The notes below the pieces were generated by a model, which saw only the letters and a list, made by a program, of their open reading frames with translations, did no database searches and was not told where the DNA came from. Shown here in pieces: positions 53,335-63,381 of a DNA stretch of 64,000 nt (positions are counted from its first letter, which is position 1; each line of letters opens with the position of its first letter). Position numbers and translations under genes: made by a program. Source of the stretch: Palsa-504 sp963744575 (lineage in GTDB: Bacteria; Actinomycetota; Actinomycetes; Streptosporangiales; Streptosporangiaceae); NCBI GenBank assembly GCA_963744575.1, contig CAVUUF010000015.1:62001-126000 (forward strand), in the 5' to 3' direction.

Positions 53335-55083
53335 TGAACGCACGAAAAACCGCTGATCACCGGCCTGGAGTTGAATCCCGGAGGCTGGCAGGACGCCGTA
53401 GTGAGCTTCCGCCGCGCGCTTTCCCGGGTACATGACCTTTCTGCCGAACGATCCGTGGTTGCTCACTCCGTCACCCGGCTCCCGGTCGCATCGCGGGACC
53501 ACACGCAGGCAGAGGCCGACCTCGAATCCGTGAGGGCGCTTCGGGAGAAGTTCGAGACCGCGTTGCCGGACGCCGATCGCCGACTGCGCGAGGCGGATGA
53601 CCGCTGGCAGATGGCCAGATCGGCCGTTGCGGCGCACCGGCCCGGCAGGCCGGGGCCATTCGCGTTGTTCTCCGCCCGCGGGCGCACCGCTCGCCAGAGC
53701 TGGCAGGCAGAACACGCCGAGCTGAACGGCAGGTTCCTGGCCGCCGACCGGGAACGAGACACCGCATCGCGTGCCGCTCAAGACGCGGCGAACCGCCTCG
53801 CCGCGGCCCGACGTGACGCGACAGACGCACGCAGCACATGTGATGGCTTGAAGCGCGAACTCGAGGAATCGCTGCGCCAGATCCATGCTGCCCGCCTGCG
53901 CTGGGGCGACCATGTGCCGGACGGACCCGAGTACGCGGAGACGGCCGAGCCAGAGCGGATCCAGCGCCGGGAGAAGTCGGCACCGTGGACCGATGCGGAG
54001 TTCACCGCAGCGCGGACCGAGTTGTTCCTCGCGGCGCTCGTCTTGCACAGGGCACTGATCCTGGCCGAGGCGCGCACATTCCGCCGGAACCTCAATGCAC
54101 TGATGGACATCCTTGGCGACAAGGGGCGCCCCAGTGACGCGGCGACGCTGGCCGCTTGGCAGACCTTCTTCCTCGTGGTCCCAGTGGTGTCCACCACATT
54201 CGCCTCCCTCGACAAGCTGTTCGGCGATCTTGGCCGTGAGTCGCTGGGCTGGCTGTCCATTGACGAGGCCGGGCAGGCGCCGCCGCAGCACGCGGTCGGC
54301 GCCCTGTGGCGGGCCAGGCGTGCTGTGATCGTTGGCGACCCGCTGCAGCTCAAGCCAGTGGTGACGTTGCCGTGGGGAGGCCAGCGGGCGCTGCTGCGCG
54401 AGTTTGAGGTCGGCGAGCAGTGGGCGCCGAGCCGCACATCGGTGCAGCAGGTCGCCGACCGGCTCGCCGAGCACGGCACGGCGCTACGGGCCCGGCTAGC
54501 GGCGAGCCGGTATGGGTCGGCACGCCACTGCGAGTGCACCGGCGATGTGACCGGCTCATGTTCGGCATCAGCAACCAGATCGCCTATGACGGCCTGATGG
54601 TCTTCGGCACCCCGGGACCGGCCCGCGTTCCCTGGATGGGATGCCTGGTGCGATATCAGTTCCGCGACTTCGGACGAGCAGTGGATTCCCGCCGAGGGCG
54701 AGGAACTGCGCTCAATCCTCTCCCAGTTGCGCGATGCCGGAGTAGCGGCCGCGCAGATCCGAGTTATCAGCCCGTTCCGCCTGGTCGTCAGCCAGGCCAT
54801 GAAGGTGCACGAGTCCATCTTCCCCGAAGTAGGCAAACAGGTTCGGGAGCAGTGGGTCGGCACCGTGTACACCATGCAGGGCAAGGAAGCCGATGTTGTC
54901 ATCCTCATTCTCGGCGGCGATCCGGACCGGCCCGGCGGGCGCGGGTTCGCGACCCGAGAGCCTAATCTGCTCAACGTGGCCGTCACCCGCGCCAAGCGTC
55001 GTCTCTACGTCATCGGCAACCGAGACACCTGGGGCAACGAGCCATACTTCAATGTCCTGGATGCCCGCATCCCCGCCGGGTAA
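53335..55083 (+). pseudogene. DNA2/NAM7-like helicase, 3' part with frameshifts
   Basis: It resumes with GGWQDAVVSFRRALSRV after the IS, then a coiled segment and Walker B LSIDEAGQAPPQ and GDPLQLKPV. The frame changes near 54510 (VGTPLRVHRRCDRLMFGIS) and again near 54645 (DEQWIPAEGEELRSILSQL). It ends with helicase motifs VGTVYTMQGKEADVVILIL and LLNVAVTRAKRRLYVIG. With the 5' fragments this was a single SF1 helicase, now broken by deletion, IS insertion and two frameshifts. Confidence 0.85.
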
Positions 55084-55102
55084 CCAGCACCCGATATCGG
55101 CG

Positions 55103-55501
55103 TTACACGTCGATCGCGCTTACCCCGGGGAGGTCACCGAAGCGCGCCTTGGCGTCGCGGCTCAGGATCATCCGCCCAGTCTCTGCCGCGTGAGCGGCGA
55201 TGATCAGGTCGTGTGCCCCGCGCGGCGATCCGGACCGGCGGACATGGGCTAGCAGGCGCCCATGATGGGCCGCTGTCGCCTGCGTGTAGTCAAGGATGTC
55301 AACGGCAGACGTTATCGCTACCAACGCTCGGGACCGTTCGGCCGCCCGGCTGGCCGTATCGGCCAGTTCGATCCCAACGCGGTACTCGGCGACCGATACC
55401 GAAGCTATAGCAAGCTCGTCGTCATCCAGCGACGAACGGTCTATGGTCCCGCGTTCGTAAGCGATCAGGATGTTGGTGTCGAGGATCAGGCGCCGGCCCA
55501 C
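55103..55501 (-). CDS. vapC: PIN-domain toxin (VapC-like)
   Basis: 132 residues. Acidic metal-binding residues of the PIN fold are seen in ILDTNILIAYERG, VAEYRVGIELAD and AHDLIIAAHAAETG. Members cut RNA, often tRNA. It overlaps the antitoxin gene by 16 nt, with the antitoxin first, the usual order. It lies next to a decayed helicase in the island. Confidence 0.9.
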   Translation of the reverse strand: MGRRLILDTNILIAYERGTIDRSSLDDDELAIASVSVAEYRVGIELADTASRAAERSRALVAITSAVDILDYTQATAAHHGRLLAHVRRSGSPRGAHDLIIAAHAAETGRMILSRDAKARFGDLPGVSAIDV

Positions 55502-55743
55502 GGGTCGCCTATCTCAGAGTCAAGCAGGGCGATGGCTGCTGCTATGTCCCGGCTGAACCCATCATTTGGCGGAGGCACGTCGGCGAGTGCAGTGCGCAGG
55601 TTGGCACCGGTACGCCGATGGGCCGGCCCTATCTCCGCGACCGGACGGCTGCCACGGACAATGGTGATCGTCTCACCACGCTCGACGGCATCCAGCAGGT
55701 CCGAGAAGTGCCGGGATGCTTCAGTCGCGGTCATGGTCTTCAC
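55486..55743 (-). CDS. vapB: Phd/YefM-type antitoxin (VapB-like)
   Basis: 85 residues. The N-terminal DNA-binding Phd/YefM motif reads TATEASRHFSDLLDAVERGE, followed by ITIVRGSRPVAEI. The acidic C-terminal part would wrap the PIN toxin. Probably autoregulates the pair. Confidence 0.9.
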   Translation of the reverse strand: MKTMTATEASRHFSDLLDAVERGETITIVRGSRPVAEIGPAHRRTGANLRTALADVPPPNDGFSRDIAAAIALLDSEIGDPWAGA

Positions 55744-55752
55744 ATCCCCATC

Positions 55753-56145
55753 CTATCTGATAATCAGATTAACTGGAAGAGGGACCTTCCTTGCGCAAGT
55801 ACCAGAGTCGCCAAGCATGACCGTCATCTCATCATGTGGGAGCAGATAATTATGGCGATCTCGCCGGGTTCCTGGGCGCCGAGCTGGGCGATCTGGTCGC
55901 ATGCTGGGTGGCTGGCCATACTCGCGCTGCCAGTTGCCGGTCGCGGTTTCAGTCAGGATGGCGGCCAGGCGCCCGGCTGACCCTGCCCGGGCGACCCAGA
56001 ACGCAGCATTCCCGATGACGAGCTGGGCGACGATGTCCTCGCCCTCGCCCACCCGGTGCAGCACGATGGCACCGAAGGCGGCCTGGTAGAACGCGACCGC
56101 CTCGGCGGCGCGGTCAACCCACAGTTCCGGCTGGATGCTGGTCAT
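55753..56145 (-). pseudogene. PhnB-like VOC protein, degenerate
   Basis: From an ATG at 56145 it begins well (MTSIQPELWVDRAAEAVAFY, GEGEDIVAQLVIGNAAFWVA) but loses the family pattern after residue 55. The C-terminal metal-binding repeat is missing. The start overlaps the TetR stop by 32 nt. Confidence 0.6.
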
Positions 56146-56830
56146 AAGAGTTCCAGGATTGGCCGGGGCCGGAGAGCAGCAGGCAGAGGATGGCATCGGC
56201 AAACCAGTCCCGGAACCGGGCCGGGCTCCAGTGCCGGTCGCGGGTCAGGCGGCAGAACAGGGCGGGGTCCATCAGCGCCCACACGGTGTCGACAGCGGCG
56301 GCGTAGTCGATGCCGTTGCGCAGCCGGGAACGGCAGCGCAGGCCGTCCACGATCCAGGCGGCCATCACCTGCCGCTGGGCCATCAGCTGCGCGGCCACCG
56401 CGGCGATATCCGCGTCCGCCCGGGCAGCTTCCAGGGCCACCAGCGTCAACCCGGCGGCCCGCCGCGCCGACTCGGCCAGCTGCCCGGCGCAGACGGCGGC
56501 GAACCCTGCAGCCCCGGCCGCGGACTCCGCCCGCCTGACCCACTCCCGTTCCAGCATCGGCACCGGCTCGTCATCCCCGGCGATCGCAACATCGATCACC
56601 GCTTTGAGCAGCTTTGCCTTGGTCCCGAAGACCAGCTCCACGGTGGGCAGCGCCACCCCGGCGTCGGCGGCCGCCGCGCGCATCGTGGTCCCGGCATAAC
56701 CGCAGGCCATGAACCTACGGGCCGCGGCCGCGATGATCCGGGCCCGAGTGGCCCGGGCCTGCTGCTCGCGGCGCGGCGACCGGTAACGGCGGGCCCGCGT
56801 TCCGCCCCCGGCAGGGTGCTGGGAGGCCAT
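56114..56830 (-). CDS. TetR-family transcriptional regulator
   Basis: 238 residues. N-terminal helix-turn-helix: ATRARIIAAAARRFMACGYA, then TTMRAAAADAGVALPTVELV. The ligand domain is Ala-rich. It diverges from a VOC gene 43 nt away, with an inverted repeat between them (56837-56853), so it probably represses both itself and that gene in response to a small compound. Confidence 0.9.
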   Translation of the reverse strand: MASQHPAGGGTRARRYRSPRREQQARATRARIIAAAARRFMACGYAGTTMRAAAADAGVALPTVELVFGTKAKLLKAVIDVAIAGDDEPVPMLEREWVRRAESAAGAAGFAAVCAGQLAESARRAAGLTLVALEAARADADIAAVAAQLMAQRQVMAAWIVDGLRCRSRLRNGIDYAAAVDTVWALMDPALFCRLTRDRHWSPARFRDWFADAILCLLLSGPGQSWNSYDQHPAGTVG

Positions 56831-56836
56831 ATTTGG

Positions 56837-56853
56837 CTATGATAGCACCATAG
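56837..56853. promoter_or_regulatory. Probable TetR operator
   Basis: CTATG and CATAG flank a 7-nt centre in the 43-nt gap between the divergent tetR and VOC genes, which is otherwise AT-rich and promoter-like. Confidence 0.5.
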
Positions 56854-56873
56854 TTAAAAAGAGAGGGGCCATC

Positions 56874-57272
56874 ATGACTGAGCAGAACACCGTAGGCACT
56901 GGGGTGGAAGACCGCGTGGCACGGCCGGGCGGGGTCTCCTACCTGCGGATTCCCGCACGTGATATCGCGGAGTCGGCAGAGTTCTACCGCGCCGTGTTTG
57001 GCTGGCGGCTGCGCGGCACCCCCGACGCACCCAGCTTCAGCGACAGCACCGGCCATGTGATCGGGCACTGGCGCACCGACCTGCCCGCAGCCGGCCAGGC
57101 CGGGGTACTGCCCTACATCTACGTCACCAGCCTCGACGACACCCTCCGCGCGGCGGCCGAGCACGGCGCCGAGATCGTCACCCCGCCCTACCCGGAAGGG
57201 AACCTCTCGGTGACCACCATCCGGGACCCCGCAGGCAACGTCATCGGCATCTGGCAGGCCGGGCCACGCTGA
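56874..57272 (+). CDS. VOC family protein under TetR control
   Basis: 132 residues. A single VOC unit pair: VSYLRIPARDIAESAEFYR and FGWRLRG, then IRDPAGNVIGIWQ at the end. GAGAGGGG lies just upstream of the ATG. Likely detoxifies or modifies a small molecule sensed by the TetR regulator. Confidence 0.88.
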   Translation: MTEQNTVGTGVEDRVARPGGVSYLRIPARDIAESAEFYRAVFGWRLRGTPDAPSFSDSTGHVIGHWRTDLPAAGQAGVLPYIYVTSLDDTLRAAAEHGAEIVTPPYPEGNLSVTTIRDPAGNVIGIWQAGPR

Positions 57273-57488
57273 ACCGGTTGGAGCAGCTCTCAGACGTCCC
57301 TGCTGATACGCCCCCGCACGCGGGCGGTCCCGGCTCCGTGCCCGCCAGCGGACAGATCCCGATAGGCATCCACAGTCATTCGCGCTCGAACCGGGTGATC
57401 TTCCCGGAACTGCCCCATCTTCCATGGAGAACATGTAAGCTGCGTATTAGCGCAGGTCAGACGGCCAGTCCAGGCCCGAGCGGTCGGT

Positions 57489-57775
57489 AAAGTCGATGAG
57501 ATCCAGAACCTGAACCTGGCCACCAGCGCGGGCGCCGAAGCGTCCGACACGCTGAAATACTTCTCCGAACGGCTGCCCGCCACCTTCGCCTACGCGGCAT
57601 CGGGCTGGACCGCGGAGCGCTCCTGGCCGGCCCCCGCGGCGGCCAGGTCGTCGGACGTTCACCCTGATCCCGACCAGCGCATTCCCGCCCGGCCAGGAAT
57701 GGGTCACGCTCGTCGCGGCACTGAATCATTTGGCAGAGGACACGAGTGCCAGTACATGCCAGCTGATCACCTGAC
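57489..57775 (+). pseudogene. TniB/AAA_22-like ATP-binding protein, 3' fragment
   Basis: The plus strand reads VDEIQNLNLATSAGAEASDT and LKYFSERLPATFAYA in one frame. GALLAGPRGGQVVGR follows in the next, and FTLIPTSAFPPGQEWVTLV in the third. This matches the end of transposition-type ATPases (TniB-like). Two frameshifts and the missing Walker A region show it is dead. Confidence 0.65.
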
Positions 57776-57935
57776 GTGACCGGCAGCCAGGCTGCACACG
57801 CTCACGTAGCCGCCGATCGGCGTGATCCTGTCTGCTGATTGTCGCTGGGACGGTCTCTCGCATAACAAGCCAATCTGTGTGGCTCTGCTCGCGTGAACTG
57901 AAGCGACGGGTGCGGTACAGCGGTAGAGGGCCGGT

Positions 57936-58778
57936 TCATACAGCTTGCGCCGTGACCAGCCACGCCGCGCCGGGCATGACCACGCCACCTGGCGAGGCGT
58001 ACGCCGCCAGGCGGTCCCGGACCTGTCCGGTCAGCTCGGCGGCTTGTGCTGGGCCGAGCCCGGCCAGCACCTCGGTGGCAGTCGGGGAAGCACGCTCGTA
58101 CTCAAGCACGTCGTCCACGTCACGGCCGATGAGCATCGGCTCATCCGCCTTCGCGAACTCGATGCCGCCGAACCCCGCGCCCCTTAGCAACGCGCCTGCC
58201 CGGCCGGTATCGGCGAGGGAGAAAGCAGCACCCGGCCCAGGCATCTCGCGGAGGCCGAGGACAGCCGCGGCCTCGGCGAACCCGGTGGTAAAGACGGGGT
58301 TCTCCCCGCGGGTGCGCCAGCACAGGAACGCCAGCCTGCCGCCGTGCCGCAGCGCCCTCCTCAAGTTGGCGAACGCCGCCGCCGCGTCATCGAAGAACAT
58401 GACACCGAAACTGCTCAGCACCACATCGAAGCTCCCGGCCCCGAACGGGTGCACCTGAGCGTCAGCGACCTCGAACCTGACGTTAGCGACGCCAGCAGCA
58501 GCGGCGAGCCGGCGCGCTTCGGCTACCAGGATCTGGGACAGGTCCGCGCCCAGAGCGTGCCCGCTGCCGGTGGCGCGTGCGGCGAGGATGGTCATCTCAC
58601 CGCAGCTGGGCCCGATGTCGAGAACGTTCTCCCCATCCTCGATCTGCGCGGCGGCCAGCAACCGCGCCCTCAGCCGGCCCAGCATCTGCTCATGCCGCTC
58701 ACGCTGCTCGATGAACTCCCGCCCGCTCGCCCCGTTCCAGTCCTCGGCCTGCTCCGCATTCACCGCCACGAACGACAC
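57936..58778 (-). CDS. SAM-dependent methyltransferase (class I)
   Basis: 280 residues using a GTG at 58778; an ATG further upstream at 58865 would add a basic, unrelated-looking stretch. The SAM motif VLDIGPSCGEMTILAA differs from the usual E/DxGxGxG by Ser-Cys in the loop. FDVVLSSFGVMFFDDA and LRRALRHGGRLAFLCW follow. It resembles UbiE-like methyltransferases. Substrate unknown. Confidence 0.82.
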   Translation of the reverse strand: MSFVAVNAEQAEDWNGASGREFIEQRERHEQMLGRLRARLLAAAQIEDGENVLDIGPSCGEMTILAARATGSGHALGADLSQILVAEARRLAAAAGVANVRFEVADAQVHPFGAGSFDVVLSSFGVMFFDDAAAAFANLRRALRHGGRLAFLCWRTRGENPVFTTGFAEAAAVLGLREMPGPGAAFSLADTGRAGALLRGAGFGGIEFAKADEPMLIGRDVDDVLEYERASPTATEVLAGLGPAQAAELTGQVRDRLAAYASPGGVVMPGAAWLVTAQAV

Positions 58779-59394
58779 GCTACATAGCCCGCATGGAGAT
58801 CGTGACGGTCGCGGCGGCATGCCAGATCGGCGAGTTCTGCGCTCAGCCGCTCGTCTGATCGGCACAGCGACAGACCACCCCGAATCGGCGGGCTAGTCCG
58901 ATCACCCTCTGTGACGGTGAGCAGTCTGAATCTGGCATCGGCGTCTGCATCCCGGAGGCTACCCGCGCCGCATCGCTGAGGAAAATGGCCCGTGACGAGG
59001 ATCGGTACAGGATCCTGAGCGTCACGTGACTTGATACTTGTGTTACGCGTCGTCCACTGTTGTTAGCGATTCGTTATTTGGTGATGTAGCAGCAGCGCTC
59101 CGTGAGCACGATTCGGCAACGCTTGATGAGCACTGCTGTTACCTTCTCCGCCCTGGCTGCGTCCTGGTCGGCGGTCACTGCGACCTGCGCAGTCTCGGCA
59201 TCACGGACTGCCCGGTGACGGCTATGACGGTCATGCGTGTGACGGACGGGATATTACCGCGTGCGATATCCGCCTTATTGAACAATCGCTGCCAACTGGT
59301 GGCGATAATACTATTCATACTGAGCGCTGATTTGGATGTTCTGCGCGGGCTGATACTGGCGCGGCTCATCCGCGCTTGCGTTTGTCACCGGTCG
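58779..59394. other. AT-richer stretch without recognisable gene
   Basis: Open frames exist on both strands here but none shows a family pattern or ribosome site. Lower GC than the flanks suggests foreign or decayed DNA. Confidence 0.45.
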
Positions 59395-60235
59395 ACAGTG
59401 GCGACCAAGGCGGCGATGTCACGGGCGGTGAGCTCAGGTTCCTCGGCGGGGGGGAGTGGCCGCCGCGGGGCTCACGGTCCAGCGGTGGATGTCATACAGG
59501 CGTTCGGCCCATTCCCTGGGCAGCTTGCCTTCGGGGATGAGCATGTGCGGGAAGACCGCGACCGCGGTCGGCACCTGGACGATGTCATCTGGGCCGAGCT
59601 GCGGCTCGCCTGCCAGCGACGGTTGTCGTAGTAGTCGCGCATCGAGGAGGTGATGGTGGAGCTCACCCAGTACAGGGTGACGGCCGTGAGCAGGAAATCC
59701 TTGGAAATCCGGGATTCCAGGCCGCCGTGGCAGTCGCTCCGGGACCGCCATTTCTCCAACATCCAGGCGGCTAGCCTGGCAGGGGAGTCGATGAGCGCGT
59801 AGCCGAGGGGGATCACCAGGTCGAACGCTGGGCCGTCGATGCCGTACCCGGCCGGGTCGGTCAGCAGCGGGACCAGAGGCAGCAGCTCGGCGAAGCAGTT
59901 CGGCCAGCCATGGCCAAGGATCAGCGGTATCCCAGCGCCGGGCCGCGCCCGCTAGTGCACGAAATGCACCACCGCCTCGCCGACCCGCGCCCGGTAGCGG
60001 GAGAAGCCGTTCAGGTACTGCTCGGCTGCCTGCCAGTCGAAGCCCTCGGCCCAGTAGCCCAGCAGCCCGGCTAGCCAGTCCCGGTCGGTGCCCTGCGCCC
60101 ACGGCTCGCCAGCCACCGGCTCGGGCAGCCGGGTGTTGCGGATCGAGGCCCCGCAGGTCATCCAGCACCGCGGTATCGACGTGGATGGCGAACGGCCCGG
60201 CATGGAAGGTTGAAGGCTCACCGGCGGGCAAGGTG
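59395..60235 (-). pseudogene. Epoxide hydrolase (alpha/beta-hydrolase), multiply frameshifted
   Basis: Pieces of one epoxide hydrolase read in order but in different frames: FAIHVDTAVLDDLR, NTRLPEPVAGEPWAQGTDRD, GHGWPNCFAELLPL, IPLGYALIDSPARLAAWM, TAVTLYWVSSTITSSMRDYY, PREWAERLYDIHRWT and EEPELTARDIAALVATVDR before a stop at 59395. The nucleophile loop appears lost. It was probably a working detoxifying enzyme before decay. Confidence 0.8.
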
Positions 60236-60247
60236 CCTATCCTCCCG

Positions 60248-60667
60248 TCACGGCCAGCTCCGGTGGCTGAGCACGAGCCGGTAGCCGTCGGGGTCGGCGA
60301 TGGTGACGGCCCACTGGTCCCAGTAGCGGCTTCGCGCGGGGGACGAGCTGCCCGCCCGCGCCAGCCAGGCGTGCGATGAGCTGGTGGCCGGCGGGCTGGC
60401 CGAGGTAAAGGACCAGCAGGTCTTCTTCGGTTAGCGCGGGCGGGTCTGGCCGTCTGGGTCGCTGACAAGCTCTAAGTGCCAGGCGGCGCCGGGCCAGCCG
60501 AGTATGACTAGCTCATGCTCACCCTCTGCCTGGGGCTGGATTCGTTCCAGCACCTGCAGGCCTAGGCCGCTGACCCAGAACCGCTCGGTCCGGGCCAGGT
60601 CGCGGCTGGGCGGGGCGACCCGCAGGTGGCTGGCTGCCAGCGGGGGCGGATCGCCAGCGGCGTACAT
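60248..60667 (-). pseudogene. VOC family protein, frameshifted twice
   Basis: It begins SHLRVAPPSRDLARTERFWV and GEHELVILGWPGAAWHLELV. The frame breaks near 60433, continues as TEEDLLVLYLGQPAGHQLIA, and breaks again before YWDQWAVTIADPDGYRLVL to a stop at 60248. All segments fit one VOC protein, so two single-base losses are the simplest explanation. Confidence 0.75.
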
Positions 60668-60742
60668 GCGTCCTCCACAAGGCCCGGCCAGGCGGCGCCG
60701 AGCGCTGCCAGCGCCTGTTCAGCCTTCCGCAATAACCGGGTG

Positions 60743-61243
60743 CTAGTCGTCGAGGCCGTGGGGTGGCCCGAGCACGGTGTTCCCGGCCTGCTCCGTGACG
60801 TGGCGGACCGCATCTTGTGTTGGCTGCCTGCCCTCGGGCACCGGCTTGGTCAGGTCCCAGCCAGCCGCCCGAAAGATGGCCTCCTGGTGTCCCGCCGGGG
60901 TGCACAGCACCAGCGCCCGGGAGGCGATGTCGCAGCGGACCGCGTGCGGGATGTTGCGGGGCAGGAACGCGATCCCGCCGGGCCGCAACTGGTGGCGGTC
61001 CTCGCCGACCCAGACGGTCATCTGCCCGTCCAGCAGCAGGAACGCCTCGTCGTCGTGGTGGTGGATGTGCACCGGGGAGGCGTCGCCGCGGCGGGAATGG
61101 GCGTCGATGACGGTGAGCTGGCCGCCGGTGATCGCGGCGTCGAGGATGACCGCGAGCTCGGCGCCGCCGGTGTAGGCGAGCCGCTGGTGCTCGGTGGCCT
61201 GGCGGATGTAGGGCTGCAGCAGCGAAGCGCTGGGCACTGACAT
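60743..61243 (-). CDS. Cupin-domain protein (quercetinase/oxygenase-like)
   Basis: 166 residues, intact. Metal-binding cupin motifs: HIHHHDDEAFLLLDGQ and GIAFLPRNIPHAVR. Probably a metal-dependent dioxygenase or isomerase. It is one of the few unbroken genes between 59 and 63 kb. Upstream lies a triple TGTAAY array. Confidence 0.85.
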   Translation of the reverse strand: MSVPSASLLQPYIRQATEHQRLAYTGGAELAVILDAAITGGQLTVIDAHSRRGDASPVHIHHHDDEAFLLLDGQMTVWVGEDRHQLRPGGIAFLPRNIPHAVRCDIASRALVLCTPAGHQEAIFRAAGWDLTKPVPEGRQPTQDAVRHVTEQAGNTVLGPPHGLDD

Positions 61244-61261
61244 GTGAACCTCCGTATGAGA

Positions 61262-61284
61262 TGTAATCCGTGTAACAATGTAAT
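61262..61284. promoter_or_regulatory. TGTAAY triple repeat upstream of the cupin gene
   Basis: TGTAAT, TGTAAC and TGTAAT start at 61262, 61271 and 61279, about 20-40 nt before the cupin start, in an otherwise GC-rich setting. Likely an operator or part of the promoter. Confidence 0.4.
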
Positions 61285-61315
61285 GAAGTGCGCTGGGACT
61301 GTGTGGCCTTGGCGG

Positions 61316-61853
61316 CTACCGGGGTTCGGCCACGGCGGTCACCGCGATGTCCAGGTGGCGGGCGGCCATGCCCTTCGCCGCGGTCACGCCGAAGGCGTAC
61401 CGGTCGATGCGGGTGGTGGCGGGCCCGGAACCTGGATCCGGCTGGCTCGACGGAGCTGATCGCCAGCGTCACCGGGCTGGTCACCTGACGGACGGCCAGC
61501 TCGCCGGCCAGCATCCAGCGGTCCTGGTCGTGGCCGAGGGCTCCGGCGCGGAAGGTGATGTCCGGGTACTGGTCCGCGTGCAGGAAACGGGGCGAGCGGA
61601 CGTCCCGGTCCCGGGCGCGGTTCCCGCTGCTGAAGGAGGCCGCGCTGATGGTGGCGGTCACCGCGGCATGCGGGACCGCTGGGTCGATGCTGATCTCCCC
61701 GCTGGTAATGGCCATGGTCCCGGTCACCGTGCCCAGCCCGAACAGGTGCCGGGTCCGGAAGGTCACCACTGAAGTTCCGGGGTCGAGGCGGTACCGGCCT
61801 GCCGCCGGGACGCGAAGGCTTGCCTGCGATGTTGCGAGACTGGCGTGAGTCAT
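61316..61853 (-). pseudogene. YceI-family protein, frameshifted near the end
   Basis: From an ATG at 61853 it has a good YceI beta-barrel sequence (YRLDPGTSVVTFRTRHLFG, FLHADQYPDITFRAGALG, GELAVRQVTSPVTLAI). After FRAR the frame shifts; RIDRYAFGVTAAKGMAARH and IAVTAVAEPR continue in the neighbouring frame to a stop at 61316. YceI proteins bind isoprenoid-like lipids. Confidence 0.8.
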
Positions 61854-61907
61854 GACTACCTCTCTGTCGGTTTGTCGGATGGGTGCGGCACAAGGCCGCA
61901 TGACGGG

Positions 61908-63210
61908 TTAGCACGGCTGGCCGCGGGCCGGGGCCAGGCTGTCGCTGGGCCTGCGACGCTCCGCCGCTGGCCATGCGCAAGCCCGTTCCGCGTGTGCTGC
62001 CCGGGCGGCGTGAGCGCTCCGGATGCGGCGCGGCGCAAACCGGGCCGGCGCGGAGCGATGATCGCGGCGGCGCAGATCCCGGCCGCGCCGCACGCAGCCC
62101 ACAGCACAGCGGGGTTCAGGTTGTACAGGGCGGTGCCGGCCAGCGGGGCCAGCAGCAGCGCCAGGCCGTAACAGAAGCTGCGGGCGCCGGCGTAGCGGCC
62201 GGTCATGCCGGGCGGGGCGAGGCGGGTGGTGTAGACGGCGGCGACCGGCCACTGGGCCAGCTCCCCCAGCGACCAGGCCGCCACCGCGACGGCAAGCAGG
62301 ACCGCGCTGTCGGCGAGGGGCCAGCAGCGTGAACCCGGCCCCGATGATCACGCTGGCGGCGCCGATCACCGGCTCTGGCCGCCACCGGCCGGTCAGCCGG
62401 GTGGCCGGAAGCTGCAGCGCCATGACCAGGGCGGAGTTCAGGGCGAGCAGCAGCCCGTAGACGCTGGTTGGCAGGCCCTGGCGGTGCACCCACAGCGGCA
62501 GGGTGGCCTGGGCCTGGAACAACACCAGATTGACCAGCACGGTCACCGCCAGCACGCGAGCCAGCCGCCGGTCGCCGAACGCGCGGCTGCGCGGCGCGGC
62601 GGGCTGCGAAGGCACGGTGACGGACCCTGAGGGATATGCGGCAGGGCGCGCCAGGCCAAGATCGCCCAGCACAGCGAGGTGGCGGCATCAGCGGCGAACA
62701 GGGCCAGGAAGCTGTGCTCGGCCGCCAGCCCGCCGATCGCGGGCCCGGCTGTGGCGCCGGCGCCGAGCTGGTAGACACTGAACGCCCGTACCCGCCCCGG
62801 GGCCGGGACGGCCGCTGCCAGGATCGCGCTGGTCGCCGGCCGGTACAGCTGCGACACCAGGCCGGTCAGCGCGGCCGTGGCCATAGTCAGGGCCGGCCCC
62901 CGCGCTGCGGCCAAAGCCAGGGTGGCTGCGGCTGAGCCGGCCATCGACCCCGCCGTGACAACCCGCGGGCCGAACCGGTCGGTGAGCAGCCGCCGGCCGG
63001 CCCGGCCGCTATCTTCCCGGCCGCGTACGCGCTCACCGCACCCGCCGCCAGCTCGGCGCTGTACCCGCGGTGGAGAAGGTAGAGCATCAGGAACGGGACC
63101 ACGAAGCTGCCGAAATTGTTGATGAACGAGCCGCCGGCCAGCACCCACACCACCCGAGGCAGCCCGGCCATCTCCGGGTGGGCTGTCTCGGCGGCCTGTG
63201 TGGGCGCCAT
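61908..63210 (-). pseudogene. Major facilitator superfamily transporter, at least three frameshifts
   Basis: Segments in different frames together form a 12-helix-type MFS protein: GGSFINNFGSFVVPFLMLYL, TDRFGPRVVTAGSMAGSAAA, YRPATSAILAAAVPAPGRVR, RVLAVTVLVNLVLFQAQATL, and WSLGELAQWPVAAVYTTRLA with RSFCYGLALLLAPLAGTALY. None of the frames alone codes a full transporter. Confidence 0.82.
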
Positions 63211-63271
63211 GGGCTCCTCGCGAGGTATCTCGGCGCCGAGCTGATTAACTCGGGCGCATGGCCTGGGTACC

Positions 63272-63292
63272 TTACTTGCCTAAGTTAAGTAA
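63272..63292. promoter_or_regulatory. TTACTT...AAGTAA inverted repeat
   Basis: TTACTT at 63272-63277 and AAGTAA at 63287-63292 lie between the divergent MFS remnant and the small plus-strand reading frames. The surrounding TAAGTTAAG adds further half-site-like sequence. Possibly a MarR/HxlR-type operator. Confidence 0.45.
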
Positions 63293-63381
63293 CCGGCTCG
63301 TCCGGGGGAGATCTCATGACCAGCACCCGCGCACCGTGGCAGATGCCAGGCACACAACGATCACGAACGGGAGTAACGATC

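Noticed and set aside
59038..59631. Plus-strand frame of 197 codons
   Set aside because: It runs antisense through the epoxide hydrolase remnant and has no recognisable domain.
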